DNA of 64,000 bases from Nitrosopumilus adriaticus (lineage in GTDB: Archaea; Thermoproteota; Nitrososphaeria; Nitrososphaerales; Nitrosopumilaceae), in contig NZ_CP011070.1 of the NCBI RefSeq assembly GCF_000956175.1, positions 806,001 through 870,000 on the forward strand, written 5' to 3'. Of the stretch, positions 1 through 9,023 are shown piece by piece. How positions within the stretch are numbered: position 1 is the stretch's first letter; each line of letters begins with the position of its first letter. The position numbers were made by a program, and so were the translations under genes. Below the pieces are notes generated by a model. The model was not told the origin of the DNA, did no database searches, and saw nothing but the letters and a program-made list of their open reading frames with translations.

Positions 1-79
1 AAATTATGTAAAATCACTATATTAAGAGGAATAAAAAAATTTAAGGTTAGCACTAGCAAAGACTTTGAGCACTATTAAT

Positions 80-211
80 ATGCATAAAATGATGAAACAA
101 ATCATGAGTTTAGAGAGTATTCAAAAATCCAACAAGTGTGGAAAAGAATTCCAAGAGTGGTCATGCGACTTTTGTTATTCCAAATCCGTATTAGTGGGCC
201 GATTGAGGTGA
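80..211 (+). CDS. Cys-containing microprotein, 43 aa (candidate)
   Basis: This short open frame starts at an ATG and ends just before the next gene. It encodes a basic peptide with three cysteines in its second half, including a CDFC pair after a lone CGKE. That is close to a zinc knuckle but one ligand short unless a histidine serves. Its last codons contain GAGGTGA, a good ribosome binding site for the ATG at 216, so the two would be coupled. No family is recognised. It may be only a leader region of the next gene. Confidence 0.4.
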   Translation: MHKMMKQIMSLESIQKSNKCGKEFQEWSCDFCYSKSVLVGRLR

Positions 212-215
212 ACAT

Positions 216-650
216 ATGCAGAAGTTATCTCCTCATAAATTAGATAGTATGGTTCATGATAAGAAAATACCTATAAGACTTGCTTTTATCAAACCTGATG
301 GGACACCAAATGTTATTTCATTGTGGTATGAAATTGAAAATGAAAAAATTTTTTGTGCAACTCAGAAGACTGCAAAAATAGTTTCATACCTAAAGAACAA
401 TCCAAAATGTGGATTTGAAATAGCTGCTGATAAACCTCCTTACAAAGGAGTTCGTGGGGATGGTGCTGTCAAAATTATTGAAGAGAAAGGTGCTGAAATA
501 CTTGAAACACTAATGAAAAAATACTTGGGTGAAAAAGAATCTACACTCTCAAAATTTTTACGAGATAATTCTAAATCTGAAGTAGCAATTGAAATCACTC
601 CTAACAAATTATTCAACTATGATTACTCTAAAAGGATGAAGGATGCCTAG
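216..650 (+). CDS. Pyridoxamine-5'-phosphate-oxidase-like flavin split-barrel protein
   Basis: The 144-residue protein has the layout of the small PPOX-like split-barrel family, which binds FMN or F420: an IRLAFIKPDGTPNV strand pair, a central strand with ATQKTAKIVSYL, and the late PYKGVRGDGAVKII strand. The family covers oxidoreductases and cofactor-binding proteins, and the substrate cannot be told from sequence. The ATG is preceded by GAGGTGA at good spacing. The C-terminus overlaps the following zinc-ribbon ORF by 8 bases. A second member of the same superfamily lies at 48841-49239. Length is typical for the short members. Confidence 0.8.
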   Translation: MQKLSPHKLDSMVHDKKIPIRLAFIKPDGTPNVISLWYEIENEKIFCATQKTAKIVSYLKNNPKCGFEIAADKPPYKGVRGDGAVKIIEEKGAEILETLMKKYLGEKESTLSKFLRDNSKSEVAIEITPNKLFNYDYSKRMKDA

Positions 651-786
651 GAATTTGATCGATGAAGATAGATGCCCAACTTGTGGGTCAAAAAATTTTC
701 AAAGCACAGACTCGGAAAAAAATCCTGATGGCACACAAATTCTGAAAAATCAATGTGATAATTGCAAAAAATTTTGGTATTCATGA
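643..786 (+). CDS. Zinc-ribbon microprotein, 47 aa
   Basis: This is a short ORF whose ATG lies inside the end of the flavoprotein gene, so the two are probably translationally coupled. The product has two CxxC pairs (CPTCGS near residue 11 and CDNCKK near residue 38), a complete four-cysteine zinc ribbon, and ends in an aromatic FWYS. Small zinc ribbons like this are common in thaumarchaea, and many have no assigned function. Nucleic-acid or protein binding is only a guess. The reading frame and overlap make it more credible than a chance ORF. Confidence 0.7.
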   Translation: MPRNLIDEDRCPTCGSKNFQSTDSEKNPDGTQILKNQCDNCKKFWYS

Positions 787-862
787 GTAATTTTAGTTAG
801 CACTAGTAGAAAAGTTACCTCTAGATTATATCTAAGAATCACCTAAAGGGTATTGAGGAGAA

Positions 863-1177
863 ATGCAACAAACAACAAACAAAAAAACACCACAGCTAAA
901 GTTTCTAGCGATCTTGGCTGTTGCCACTTCAGTCATACTAGTTTTGACTATTACTCCTTGGAACATAATTCCAACCCTAGTAACTGAAGATGTCACAGTA
1001 ATTGCTGTAACTGACTACGGTTGTGTTGGAGAGTCCACTTTTGGACATTCCGTTGTTGTTTCTGCATGTGATGTAGGTGTTGGAGATACAGTCTCTGCAA
1101 CATTTTATGTCCCTGCAATGGAACAAAACGGATACTATGATAGAATTGAGGACAAGCTAGAAATGGTTATTCCTTAA
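863..1177 (+). CDS. Small single-pass membrane or exported protein
   Basis: The 104-residue product has a lysine-rich start followed by a hydrophobic helix at about residues 13-35. The remainder is a small beta-rich domain with two cysteines (around DYGCVGE and SACDVGV) that could form a disulfide outside the cell. A purine-rich GAGGAG lies just before the ATG. I do not recognise the family. It is followed convergently by cysS with only about 12 bases between the two stop codons. Confidence 0.65.
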   Translation: MQQTTNKKTPQLKFLAILAVATSVILVLTITPWNIIPTLVTEDVTVIAVTDYGCVGESTFGHSVVVSACDVGVGDTVSATFYVPAMEQNGYYDRIEDKLEMVIP

Positions 1178-1189
1178 TCACTATCTTTT

Positions 1190-2584
1190 TTATTTTTTAT
1201 TCTCAGCTTTAATCTTTTCTTTTTTCATCCAAATTGTTTTTTCTTTATGATCAATTAATTCCACGTTCATCTCATTTAATTTATCCCGAATTTTATCTGC
1301 TTCTACAAATTGTTTTTCTTTTCTAAATGTCTCCCTTGATAGAATTAGACTATCAATTTCTTGCTTATTCTTTTCAGTCATTTGTGGAATTTGTAATCCT
1401 AAAATTTCAAGCATTCTTTCAAGTTCCTTTTTGATGGTGTGTGCATCTTCTTTGCCCAGAATTTCATCAGCTGCCATTCTGTTGGTCTCTTTTACTAGTT
1501 GAAAAAATGCCGATAGTGCTAGATGTGTATTGAGATCATCGTTTAGAGCATTATCAAAATCTTTACATGTCTTATCAATTATTGAATTGACTTTTTGATT
1601 ATTTTCACTATTTGCATGAATCAATTCATAGTAACACGTTTCTACTTGTCTCCATTTGATGAGATTCTCTTTTAGTAATTCTTCAGAGTAGTCAATTGGC
1701 TTTGAGTAGTGTCCTGAAAGACAAAATAGTCTGATAATGTTAGGACCCCAGTTCTCAAGGACATGCTTGATTGATTTGATATTTCCCAGTGATTTTGACA
1801 TTTTCTCACCATTAATTGTAACCATTCCTACATGCATCCATATCTTTGCAAATTGTGCACCAGTACATGATTCTGATTGTGCTATTTCATTTTCATGATG
1901 TGGAAAAATCAAATCCCTTCCTCCACCATGAATGTCAAAATTTTCTCCTAGATACTTTATGCTCATAGCAGAGCATTCGATGTGCCATCCAGGGCGACCT
2001 TTGCCCCATGGGCTATCCCAAAGAGGCTCTTTACCAGAGAATTTCCATACTGCAAAATCTAGTGGATCATTTTTAGCCTCGTCTACTTCTATTCTTGAGC
2101 CTGATTGGAGCTCATCTATTTTTTTCTTTGATAGCTTTCCATACTCTGGAAATTTTGATACTTCAAAATATACACCATTTTTTGTAATGTATGCAATTTC
2201 TTTTTTAATTAGTTTTTCAATGAATTCTATTATGTCTCCAATATGCTCTGTTGCCTTTGGATAGTTTGTTGCATGCTTTACGTTTAGCGCATCAAAATCT
2301 TTAAAATAATTTTCAATGTATCTTGTACTGATTTTTTCAGCTGTAGTGTTTTCTGAATTTGCTCGATTAATAATTTTATCATCTACGTCTGTAAAATTTT
2401 GGATGAATTCGATTTCAACATTTTTGTTTTCTAAACACCTTCTTAACACGTCAAAAACTATGACTGTTCTTGCATGGCCGATGTGGGACTCATCATAAAC
2501 TGTTACACCGCATAAGTAAATTTTGATCTTTTTGGAAACGTCTAATTCCTGCTGTGAATTCAGTAAAGTATCTTGAATTTTCAT
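1190..2584 (-). CDS. cysS: Cysteinyl-tRNA synthetase
   Basis: This class I aminoacyl-tRNA synthetase charges tRNA-Cys. The HIGH signature is HIGH at residues 34-37, preceded by the zinc-ligand cysteine in CGVTVYD (Cys25). The second signature, KMSKSLGN, is at about residue 260. The WHIECSAM and HHENE segments supply the other zinc ligands. At 464 residues it is a normal bacterial/archaeal length. The C-terminal helical region carries the anticodon-binding part. It sits 3 bases downstream of nadE on the same strand, so the two are probably cotranscribed. Confidence 0.96.
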   Translation of the reverse strand: MKIQDTLLNSQQELDVSKKIKIYLCGVTVYDESHIGHARTVIVFDVLRRCLENKNVEIEFIQNFTDVDDKIINRANSENTTAEKISTRYIENYFKDFDALNVKHATNYPKATEHIGDIIEFIEKLIKKEIAYITKNGVYFEVSKFPEYGKLSKKKIDELQSGSRIEVDEAKNDPLDFAVWKFSGKEPLWDSPWGKGRPGWHIECSAMSIKYLGENFDIHGGGRDLIFPHHENEIAQSESCTGAQFAKIWMHVGMVTINGEKMSKSLGNIKSIKHVLENWGPNIIRLFCLSGHYSKPIDYSEELLKENLIKWRQVETCYYELIHANSENNQKVNSIIDKTCKDFDNALNDDLNTHLALSAFFQLVKETNRMAADEILGKEDAHTIKKELERMLEILGLQIPQMTEKNKQEIDSLILSRETFRKEKQFVEADKIRDKLNEMNVELIDHKEKTIWMKKEKIKAENKK

Positions 2585-2587
2585 TTC

Positions 2588-3379
2588 CTAATCTCTGTTG
2601 GGTTTTTGTGGAGGTAATCTTTTATGTTCACTGTTAATGTTTAATTGGTAAATTTTCTCTACAATTGATTTTTCAATTTGGGTTAATTCTGCTGTTTCAT
2701 CAATTGTTTTTCTCTTTTCAAATAAACAATACAATATTGAATCAATCTCTTCATATGTTGCTCCTAATTCCTCTTCTGCAACATGGTCTTTCCACAAGTG
2801 TGGGCTACTCTTTTTTAAAATAACATTTTCTGGAACTCCTAGATATTTCGCAATCTCTCTTACCTGTAGTTTGTAGAGTGAAATTATGGGGGTAATATCT
2901 GATGCACCATCTCCGTGTTTTGTAAAATACCCCATTAGGTATTCACTTTTGTCACTCGAGCCTAAAACAAGATAGTTTTTGGAATTTGCATAGTAATACA
3001 AAATATTTGTTCTAATCCTTGCTCGCAGATTCCCCTTTGCCCAATCATTTGGCTCTAGGTACATCGAATATTCATTTACAATTGGCTTGATGTCAATTAA
3101 CTTGTATTCAATTCCTGTAAGTGAAATCATTTTGAGGGCGTCATCTGTTTCTGATTTTGGAGTCATCGAGGTATCGGGCATTATCAACGCCATTGTTTTT
3201 TCTTTGATCTGTCTTTTGCATAGGTAAGCTAAAACTGCAGAATCGATTCCTCCACTTAGACCTAGAATTACTCCTTTTACATGATTTTTTTCAATTTTAT
3301 CTGATAGAAACTTTTCAATTGTTTGTGTAATTGAAGCATAATCTTGATTTTTTATTTCATTGATAATCTCTTGATTCAA
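2588..3379 (-). CDS. nadE: NH3-dependent NAD+ synthetase
   Basis: It performs the last step of NAD synthesis, amidating deamido-NAD with ATP. The N-type ATP pyrophosphatase P-loop SGGIDS is at residues 42-47. The LGSSDKSEYLMGYFTKHGDG segment is the typical NAD synthetase core. There is no glutaminase domain, so at 263 residues this is the short ammonia-dependent form, which fits an ammonia-oxidising cell. It is the first gene of a two-gene unit with cysS. Another NAD gene, nadM, lies at 20997-21527. Confidence 0.95.
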   Translation of the reverse strand: MNQEIINEIKNQDYASITQTIEKFLSDKIEKNHVKGVILGLSGGIDSAVLAYLCKRQIKEKTMALIMPDTSMTPKSETDDALKMISLTGIEYKLIDIKPIVNEYSMYLEPNDWAKGNLRARIRTNILYYYANSKNYLVLGSSDKSEYLMGYFTKHGDGASDITPIISLYKLQVREIAKYLGVPENVILKKSSPHLWKDHVAEEELGATYEEIDSILYCLFEKRKTIDETAELTQIEKSIVEKIYQLNINSEHKRLPPQKPNRD

Positions 3380-3527
3380 TAATTACTTTTGATAATATCT
3401 GAGGATAAAAATTCTCCTTAAATTGAAGGAAAAACAGTTCATTTTGAACATACATTATTCCTTATAGTGAATTATCGATGAAAAATTACAGAAAAATCTG
3501 TGCCCTACAAAACCCATACCTAACACG

Positions 3528-3552
3528 AGGGAAGGGAATTTGTCCCTTCTCT
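3528..3552 (-). terminator. Hairpin after the exported protein gene
   Basis: Directly downstream of the stop codon at 3553 there is a 10-bp inverted repeat (arms 3528-3537 and 3543-3552, one G-T wobble) with a 5-base loop. It is stable for such AT-rich DNA. No long T tract follows on the minus strand, so it may be an RNA 3' end or processing hairpin rather than a classical terminator. Confidence 0.45.
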
Positions 3553-3963
3553 TTATTGATTATCTAAAATCTCAAATGATGTTGAAGCAATTTCCTCATC
3601 ATGGTATATCAGAATTATTTTATGAATTCCTATTACTGAATCATCTGTAATATGGTATGGCATGTAAATCTCGCCATTTCTTGCAGCATAAGTGCTGATT
3701 TCAATTTGAGATTCATCTGGTAAAATAATTACAAATGTGATTAATGATCCTCTGCTATAATCCTCGATGAATCCTGAAATGATTAGTTGTTGATAGCTGT
3801 ATTTTGATTCAGGTTGCTTGAATTTTTCTTCATCTACTGTGACAAATGTCACCTCTTCTAATTCCTCTGCAAATGTAAATTGCATTAATCCGATTGCTAC
3901 AATACCTAACAATAATGGAACGATTACTTTACTGCTCAATACTATTCTGTGACTTATTGACAT
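3553..3963 (-). CDS. Exported beta-sandwich-like protein, 136 aa
   Basis: The protein begins with a basic segment and a hydrophobic stretch (about residues 10-30) ending in FTFAEE, which looks like a Sec signal peptide. The mature part is about 100 residues and beta-rich, with regular spacing (QQLIISGFIEDY, GSLITFVIILPDES, GIHKIILIYHDEEI). This resembles a single immunoglobulin-like domain, as is common in thaumarchaeal surface proteins. No catalytic motif is visible. It is monocistronic and followed by a hairpin. Confidence 0.7.
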   Translation of the reverse strand: MSISHRIVLSSKVIVPLLLGIVAIGLMQFTFAEELEEVTFVTVDEEKFKQPESKYSYQQLIISGFIEDYSRGSLITFVIILPDESQIEISTYAARNGEIYMPYHITDDSVIGIHKIILIYHDEEIASTSFEILDNQ

Positions 3964-4068
3964 TAAACCCTGAAGGAATTAATGGGGAAAACTTGGTTCC
4001 ATAATGGAATTTTTTAATTATATTTGAAAACTAATGTAATTTTTAAAAATCTGTAATTTGATGCTATT

Positions 4069-4371
4069 TTAGACATCCACATAGATGCCATCGTCTCTTG
4101 CCTCAACTTTGTATGTTTCTAGTTTAACATCTTTTAGGTAGTCTGTAAGCTGGCCTGTTTTGATGTTATAGTGCCAGAAATGCAATGGGCATTCTACAAT
4201 ATCTCCATCTAGTTTTCCTGGGGCAATTGAGCCATCCTGATGAACACATAGATCATCAATTGCATGATATCCGTCTTGATTAAAGATTGCAATTTGTTTT
4301 CCATCAATTTTGAAGGCTTTTCCTTTTCCAGAGGCAACTTCGCCTTTTTCAGCAATCTTTTTCCAAGTCAA
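4069..4371 (-). CDS. Rieske [2Fe-2S] ferredoxin
   Basis: This 100-residue soluble Rieske protein has the cluster ligands in the standard pattern C-x-H (Cys42, His44) and C-x2-H (Cys61, His64). The GDIVECPLHFWHYNIKTG box is typical of dioxygenase-type ferredoxins. There is no membrane anchor, so it is more likely a cytoplasmic electron carrier than part of a bc1-like complex. It is divergently transcribed from ahcY, and the roughly 75-bp gap holds both promoters. The partner reductase and oxygenase are not in this window. Confidence 0.9.
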   Translation of the reverse strand: MTWKKIAEKGEVASGKGKAFKIDGKQIAIFNQDGYHAIDDLCVHQDGSIAPGKLDGDIVECPLHFWHYNIKTGQLTDYLKDVKLETYKVEARDDGIYVDV

Positions 4372-4416
4372 CGATATTCTGACATTTTTGTCATTTATTT
4401 AGATTCGCATGATAGA

Positions 4417-4425
4417 ATTTTATAG
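4417..4425 (+). promoter_or_regulatory. TATA box of ahcY
   Basis: The sequence ATTTTATAG lies about 26 bases before the TTG start of ahcY. That spacing predicts a transcript beginning at or within a few bases of the start codon, in other words a leaderless mRNA. Confidence 0.6.
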
Positions 4426-4446
4426 TGTAGCACAAGGCTCTGTTTA

Positions 4447-5688
4447 TTGAGTAAAGTAAAATCTAGTTCAAAATTGATCAAAGAGGGAAAATTATCTTAT
4501 GAATGGGCTAGATCTCACATGCAGATTCTCGATAATACAATTAACAGATTTAAAAAATCAAAACCGCTAAAGGGTATCACTCTTGGATTTTGTTTGCATA
4601 TTACAAAAGAGACATCTGTTTTGCTAATGGGTGCAAAAGAGCTTGGCGCAACTGTTGCTTGCTGTGGTGGTAACCCTTTAACAACACAAGATGATATTGC
4701 ATCATTTTTAGCTTCACAAGGAATTCATGTTTATGCATGGCATGGTCAATCTGTAAAGGATTATGATTGGTGCATTGATCAAGTTCTAAAACACAAGCCT
4801 ACAATTCTAACTGATGATGGTGCAGACATGAACATCAAAGCTCATTTTGATAAAAGATTCAATAAAATGGAAATTCTAGGTGCCACAGAAGAAACAACAG
4901 CAGGTGTTACAAGAATTAGAGCTGTTGAAAATCAAGGCAAACTTCGCTATCCTGTTATTTTGGTAAACGAGGCATACACAAAACACATGTTTGATAATAG
5001 ATATGGAACCGGACAAAGTACCATTGATGGTTATCTTCGAGCCATGAATTTACTTATGGCTTCAAAACGTGTAGTTGTAATTGGATATGGCTGGGTTGGC
5101 CGCGGTGTAGCATCAAGATTCCAAGGAATGGGCTCTAAAGTTATAGTTACTGAGATTGATCCTGTAAAAGCACTTGAAGCTCATATGGATGGTTTTGAAG
5201 TAATGCCAATGTCTCAAGCTGCAAAGATTGGTGATATGTTTGTCACATGTACTGGAATGACTAGTGTGATTAGAAAAGAGCACATACTCCAAATGAAAAA
5301 TGGTGCAATCATGGGCAACGTTGGACACTTTGATGTCGAAATTGATAGTAAATTCTTGTTAAAACAATCAAAATCTGTAAAACAAGTGAGACCAAGTCTT
5401 GATGAATGTATTTTGAAAAATGGTAAAGTAGTTTATCTTATTGGCGAGGGTAGATTGGCAAACTTGGTTGCAGCAGAAGGACATCCACCAGAAGTTATGG
5501 CTCAATCATTTTCAAATCAAATCTTATCTGTTTTGTATATTCTTAAAAACCATAAAAAAATGGAAAATAAAATTATCAATGTTCCTGAAGAAATTGATAA
5601 ACAAGTAGCAGTAGATGCTCTTGCTGCCATGGGAGTTAAAATCGATAAACTCACCCCTGAGCAAGTAAAATATGCAAACAGCTGGTAA
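4447..5688 (+). CDS. ahcY: Adenosylhomocysteinase (SAH hydrolase)
   Basis: It hydrolyses S-adenosylhomocysteine to adenosine and homocysteine, using bound NAD. The 413-residue chain shows the family core: LTDDGADMN, the EETTAGVTR loop, the NRYGTGQS segment, and the NAD-binding Rossmann motif GYGWVGRG at about residues 208-215. The C-terminal LAAEGHPPEVMAQSF box is also typical. The start is a TTG at 4447, supported by the TATA box 26 bp upstream. It is followed by metG after 37 bp, so both act in sulfur amino acid and methyl metabolism. Confidence 0.96.
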   Translation: MSKVKSSSKLIKEGKLSYEWARSHMQILDNTINRFKKSKPLKGITLGFCLHITKETSVLLMGAKELGATVACCGGNPLTTQDDIASFLASQGIHVYAWHGQSVKDYDWCIDQVLKHKPTILTDDGADMNIKAHFDKRFNKMEILGATEETTAGVTRIRAVENQGKLRYPVILVNEAYTKHMFDNRYGTGQSTIDGYLRAMNLLMASKRVVVIGYGWVGRGVASRFQGMGSKVIVTEIDPVKALEAHMDGFEVMPMSQAAKIGDMFVTCTGMTSVIRKEHILQMKNGAIMGNVGHFDVEIDSKFLLKQSKSVKQVRPSLDECILKNGKVVYLIGEGRLANLVAAEGHPPEVMAQSFSNQILSVLYILKNHKKMENKIINVPEEIDKQVAVDALAAMGVKIDKLTPEQVKYANSW

Positions 5689-5725
5689 AACTTCTTAACC
5701 TCAATACCGTTCTTCTCAAGTATTA

Positions 5726-7384
5726 ATGAATAACAAAGCCATCATTACAAGTGCACTACCGTATGCTAATGGCGAAATACATTTAGGTCATGTTGCATCG
5801 ACATATCTGCCCGCAGATGTCACCACTAGATTTCTAAAACTAAATGGAGTTGAGGCCTACTATGTTTGCGCATCTGATGATTTTGGTACACCAATCTTAA
5901 TCCAATCTGAGAAAGAAGGTAAGACTCCTGCAGAATATGTTGCCCATTGGAATAAACGTGATTATGATGATTTTTCAGCATTTAACATCGAGTTTGATTA
6001 TTTTTACAAAACTAGCTCGCCTGAAAATATTGCATTTGTTCAAGATGTTTTCAAAAAGCTCAATGATGCTGGGCATATTTATGAACAGGAAATCATACAA
6101 TTCTATTGTAATAATGATAAAAAATTCCTTCCCGACAGATATGTAAAAGGAACATGTCCTCATTGTAAAGCTGAAGACCAATACTCTGATCTTTGTGAGA
6201 GTTGTGGCCGTGTACCTGAAGAGATTACTGATCCTAAATGTTCACTTTGTGGACAAGTCCCAACAAAAGAGAAAACAACACATTATTTTTTCAAACTCAA
6301 AAACTTTGGTGACTCTTTAACTAAATGGCTAGAAGAGAATGAACATCTTCAAAAGGATGTCAAAAAATATGTTCAAAACTGGATAAAATCTGGATTAATT
6401 GATTGGGATATCACACGTGATATAACTTGGGGAGTTCCAGTCCCACTAGGTGATGCAAAAGACAAAGTCTTCTATGGTTGGTTTGACAATCACCTCGCAT
6501 ACATTTCAACTGCATTAAAATTTCTAAATGATAAAGGAATTGATGGAAAAGAATTTTGGAACTCTGCTGATATCTATCACTTTATTGGAAAAGATATTGT
6601 GTACCATCACTATCTCTTCTTACCTGCAATGCGATTGGGCATAAATAAAGAATACAAGCTACCTGATTACATTCCAACAAGAGGGCATCTTACATTACAA
6701 GGAAAGAAAATTTCTAAAAGCAGAAATTGGTATATCGGATTAAAGGACTTTTTAGAATTTTACCCTGCAGATTATCTTAGATACTATCTTGTATCAATTA
6801 ATCCTTATTCTCAGGATGACTTGAATTTTGATTGGGATGATTTTACAACTAGGATAAATTCTGAATTAATTGGAAATCTTGGAAACTTTGTAAATCGTGC
6901 ACTGGGATTTACCAAAAAAGCATTTGATGGCAAAGTACCTGAGATAGAATCCTTTGATGAAAAAGATTCTGAAGCAGAAGATAAAATAAAAAATCTTGCT
7001 TTGGAACTTGGCTCCCTCTTAGAAGAAAATCATCTTGATAGGGCTTTGAAAAAAATAATGGAATTTTCGTCATTTTTTAACACCTATTTCCAACACAAGG
7101 AACCTTGGAAAAAAGGACCAGGAACTGCTAATTGTGTATATCTTTCCGTTAATGCAGCCCATAGTATTGCCATTGCCCTCTTTCCATTTCTGCCTGAATC
7201 TGCACAAAAAATCTGGACACAGCTAGGAATTCCTGAAAATATTGTTGATTCGTCATGGGGTAAAATTTCTGAATTTGCTGTACCAGCAGGTCATGTTCTG
7301 GGTGATGCTTCTCCTTTGTTTGTCAAAGTGGAAGAATCTGACATTGAAAAGCACAAGAAGCAATTAGGATCATTTGAGAAATGA
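5726..7384 (+). CDS. metG: Methionyl-tRNA synthetase
   Basis: This class I synthetase charges tRNA-Met. HLGH is at residues 19-22 and KKISKS near residue 330. The connective peptide holds two zinc knuckles (CPHC near 144, CESC near 157, CSLC near 172), as in the zinc-rich MetRS type. At 552 residues it lacks the extra C-terminal tRNA-binding domain found in some bacterial enzymes. Its stop overlaps the start of the downstream hydrolase gene in an ATGA arrangement, so the two are coupled. Confidence 0.96.
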   Translation: MNNKAIITSALPYANGEIHLGHVASTYLPADVTTRFLKLNGVEAYYVCASDDFGTPILIQSEKEGKTPAEYVAHWNKRDYDDFSAFNIEFDYFYKTSSPENIAFVQDVFKKLNDAGHIYEQEIIQFYCNNDKKFLPDRYVKGTCPHCKAEDQYSDLCESCGRVPEEITDPKCSLCGQVPTKEKTTHYFFKLKNFGDSLTKWLEENEHLQKDVKKYVQNWIKSGLIDWDITRDITWGVPVPLGDAKDKVFYGWFDNHLAYISTALKFLNDKGIDGKEFWNSADIYHFIGKDIVYHHYLFLPAMRLGINKEYKLPDYIPTRGHLTLQGKKISKSRNWYIGLKDFLEFYPADYLRYYLVSINPYSQDDLNFDWDDFTTRINSELIGNLGNFVNRALGFTKKAFDGKVPEIESFDEKDSEAEDKIKNLALELGSLLEENHLDRALKKIMEFSSFFNTYFQHKEPWKKGPGTANCVYLSVNAAHSIAIALFPFLPESAQKIWTQLGIPENIVDSSWGKISEFAVPAGHVLGDASPLFVKVEESDIEKHKKQLGSFEK

Positions 7385-8133
7385 GGCCTATTCCAAGAAT
7401 TTCAACTAGGGGGTACTATGATCTATCAAATGGAAAAACTCTCAAAAATAATCCATATTATTTTTATCCAAAACCTGATTTTAAGAAATTAATCAATTCT
7501 AAGGAAATCACCATTATGATTCATGGATTAAGAAACGATAATGCAGGTGCTGTAGCCAAAGTAATATTGGCAAAAAACCGGTTACGAAAATTAGGCTATG
7601 TATTTCCTATAATTGGGTATAGCTATGATTCTAACACAAAAGGTGCCCATTTGATAAAACATGCAAAACATGCTCTAGCAGTCGGGCAAATAATTGCAAA
7701 GAAAAATGGACGAAATCTTGGTCTGTTTATTGAAGATTTCAAGAAATTAAGTCCTACTACAAAAATTAGATTGATGGGTCATTCATTAGGATCGCAGGTA
7801 ATACTGAGTACCTTGGAGTATCTCTCAAAAAATAAACAAAATGTTGGCTTGATTGAAGGTGTTTATTTTTTTGGCGCATCAATTACCGAAGATGTACCTT
7901 CATCAAAAAAATATGGAAAAATTCTTCAAAACATTGTAAATAAAAAAATTGTTAACCATTATGCTCCTTCTGATGAAGTACTTGGTTGGGCAGATAATGA
8001 AAAATATGTCAAAGGTCCGTTGGGTCTTAATGGTGCTATTGGAAAAACAATCAGCAAATATCATCAAAAACTAGTAAAACCAAAAAATCATAGATTTGCA
8101 AGTTATGCTGCAGTATTATCTTCATTTCCGTGA
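7381..8133 (+). CDS. Alpha/beta-hydrolase, lipase-like
   Basis: The 250-residue protein has the nucleophile elbow GHSLGS near residue 134 and an oxyanion-loop segment IMIHGLRNDN near residue 45, both typical of serine alpha/beta-hydrolases. The candidate acid and histidine are in YAPSDEVLGWAD and near HRFASYA at the C-terminus. No signal peptide is seen. The substrate is unknown. Translation is coupled to metG through a 4-base overlap, but no functional link to tRNA charging is evident. Confidence 0.75.
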   Translation: MRPIPRISTRGYYDLSNGKTLKNNPYYFYPKPDFKKLINSKEITIMIHGLRNDNAGAVAKVILAKNRLRKLGYVFPIIGYSYDSNTKGAHLIKHAKHALAVGQIIAKKNGRNLGLFIEDFKKLSPTTKIRLMGHSLGSQVILSTLEYLSKNKQNVGLIEGVYFFGASITEDVPSSKKYGKILQNIVNKKIVNHYAPSDEVLGWADNEKYVKGPLGLNGAIGKTISKYHQKLVKPKNHRFASYAAVLSSFP

Positions 8134-8210
8134 CTATTTTTAGCTAATTCGCTAAATTTTTAGCTTAAATTTAAAGTCAGTTTAATACCTATTTTTGTAC
8201 ATCATAACAT

Positions 8211-8339
8211 ATGAGCAAAAAAACAAATATCTGTTGTCTTGGATGTGGGTTTGGAAAAGCATACTTGGTAATGGATTTTAGATATAATGGCTTACGTGGT
8301 AATTGTCCTAATTGTGGGGGAAATTGGCCAGAATCTTAG
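8211..8339 (+). CDS. Zinc-ribbon microprotein, 42 aa
   Basis: This short ATG frame encodes CLGCG near residue 9 and CPNCGG near the end, two CxxC-type pairs separated by about 20 residues with aromatic residues between them. This is a compact zinc ribbon. The ATG follows a run of AT-rich promoter-like sequence. It precedes the winged-helix regulator by 36 bp on the same strand. The function is unknown. Confidence 0.65.
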   Translation: MSKKTNICCLGCGFGKAYLVMDFRYNGLRGNCPNCGGNWPES

Positions 8340-8375
8340 CAATAAAGTAAAAAACAATGTGTTTAATCATTTGTT

Positions 8376-9023
8376 ATGTTAGGAAATTATGATGCAGAAA
8401 AAATAGCATCTGTGTTTCTAGAATTATCAAGCGAGCAACGCCTTAAAATAATTCTCAGATTGGAGCAGGAAAAAACAAAGATGTCTGTTCTTGCAAAAGA
8501 ACTTGATGCGACTGCTCCTGAAATACACCGAAATTTTACACGCCTTTCCAAAGCTGGATTAATTGAAAAAGATGTTGATGGTAATTATGGTTTGACAAAT
8601 TTTGGCAAAACTGTATTTGCTCAAATTAATTCACTAATGTTTGTGCCAAACCACAAGAATTATTTTAAAAATCATACTTTCTCTACTCTCCCTAACAAAT
8701 TTATTCAACGAATAGGTTCTCTTAATGAATCTGAACTTGTTACCGGTTTCATCAAAGTAATGGAACTTTGGAATGCTATTTACAAAAACTCTGAAGACTA
8801 TCTTTACAATGTCTTAGTTGAAGTTCCCTATGATGCTAATTTGATCAAAACACTTACTGATAGACTAAAAAATAATGTAAAGATAAAATCTATTTTTTCT
8901 GAATCGGCTAATGTTTCCAAAGAAAGAAAATCTGTAATCAATCAATCTTTTTTCAAGAAATTCATTATGGATGAATCTATTAAAAGAAAAATGAATAAAA
9001 AATCAGCATTGTCCTTGTTTTAA
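8376..9023 (+). CDS. Winged-helix transcriptional regulator, N-terminal part (frameshifted)
   Basis: Residues 1-75 form an ArsR-like winged helix (SSEQRLKIILRLEQ, MSVLAKELDATAPEIHRNFTRLSKAGLIEK). Residues 85-205 resemble the middle domain of the archaeal FilR1/DUF1724 regulator family. The frame ends abruptly after MNKKSALSLF. The missing C-terminus (NQREAGICFPTTDG, FHEWCFDYF) is intact in the next frame at 8999-9193. Adding one A to the A6 run at 8997-9002 would give a continuous protein of about 270 residues, the normal family length. It is either a sequencing error or a true frameshift. Confidence 0.8.
   Translation: MLGNYDAEKIASVFLELSSEQRLKIILRLEQEKTKMSVLAKELDATAPEIHRNFTRLSKAGLIEKDVDGNYGLTNFGKTVFAQINSLMFVPNHKNYFKNHTFSTLPNKFIQRIGSLNESELVTGFIKVMELWNAIYKNSEDYLYNVLVEVPYDANLIKTLTDRLKNNVKIKSIFSESANVSKERKSVINQSFFKKFIMDESIKRKMNKKSALSLF

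Noticed and set aside
46-806. Repeated 11-mer GTTAGCACTAG at 46-56 and 796-806
   Set aside because: Two copies flank the first gene cluster, but no target-site or inverted structure supports a mobile element. It may be chance or a shared promoter element.
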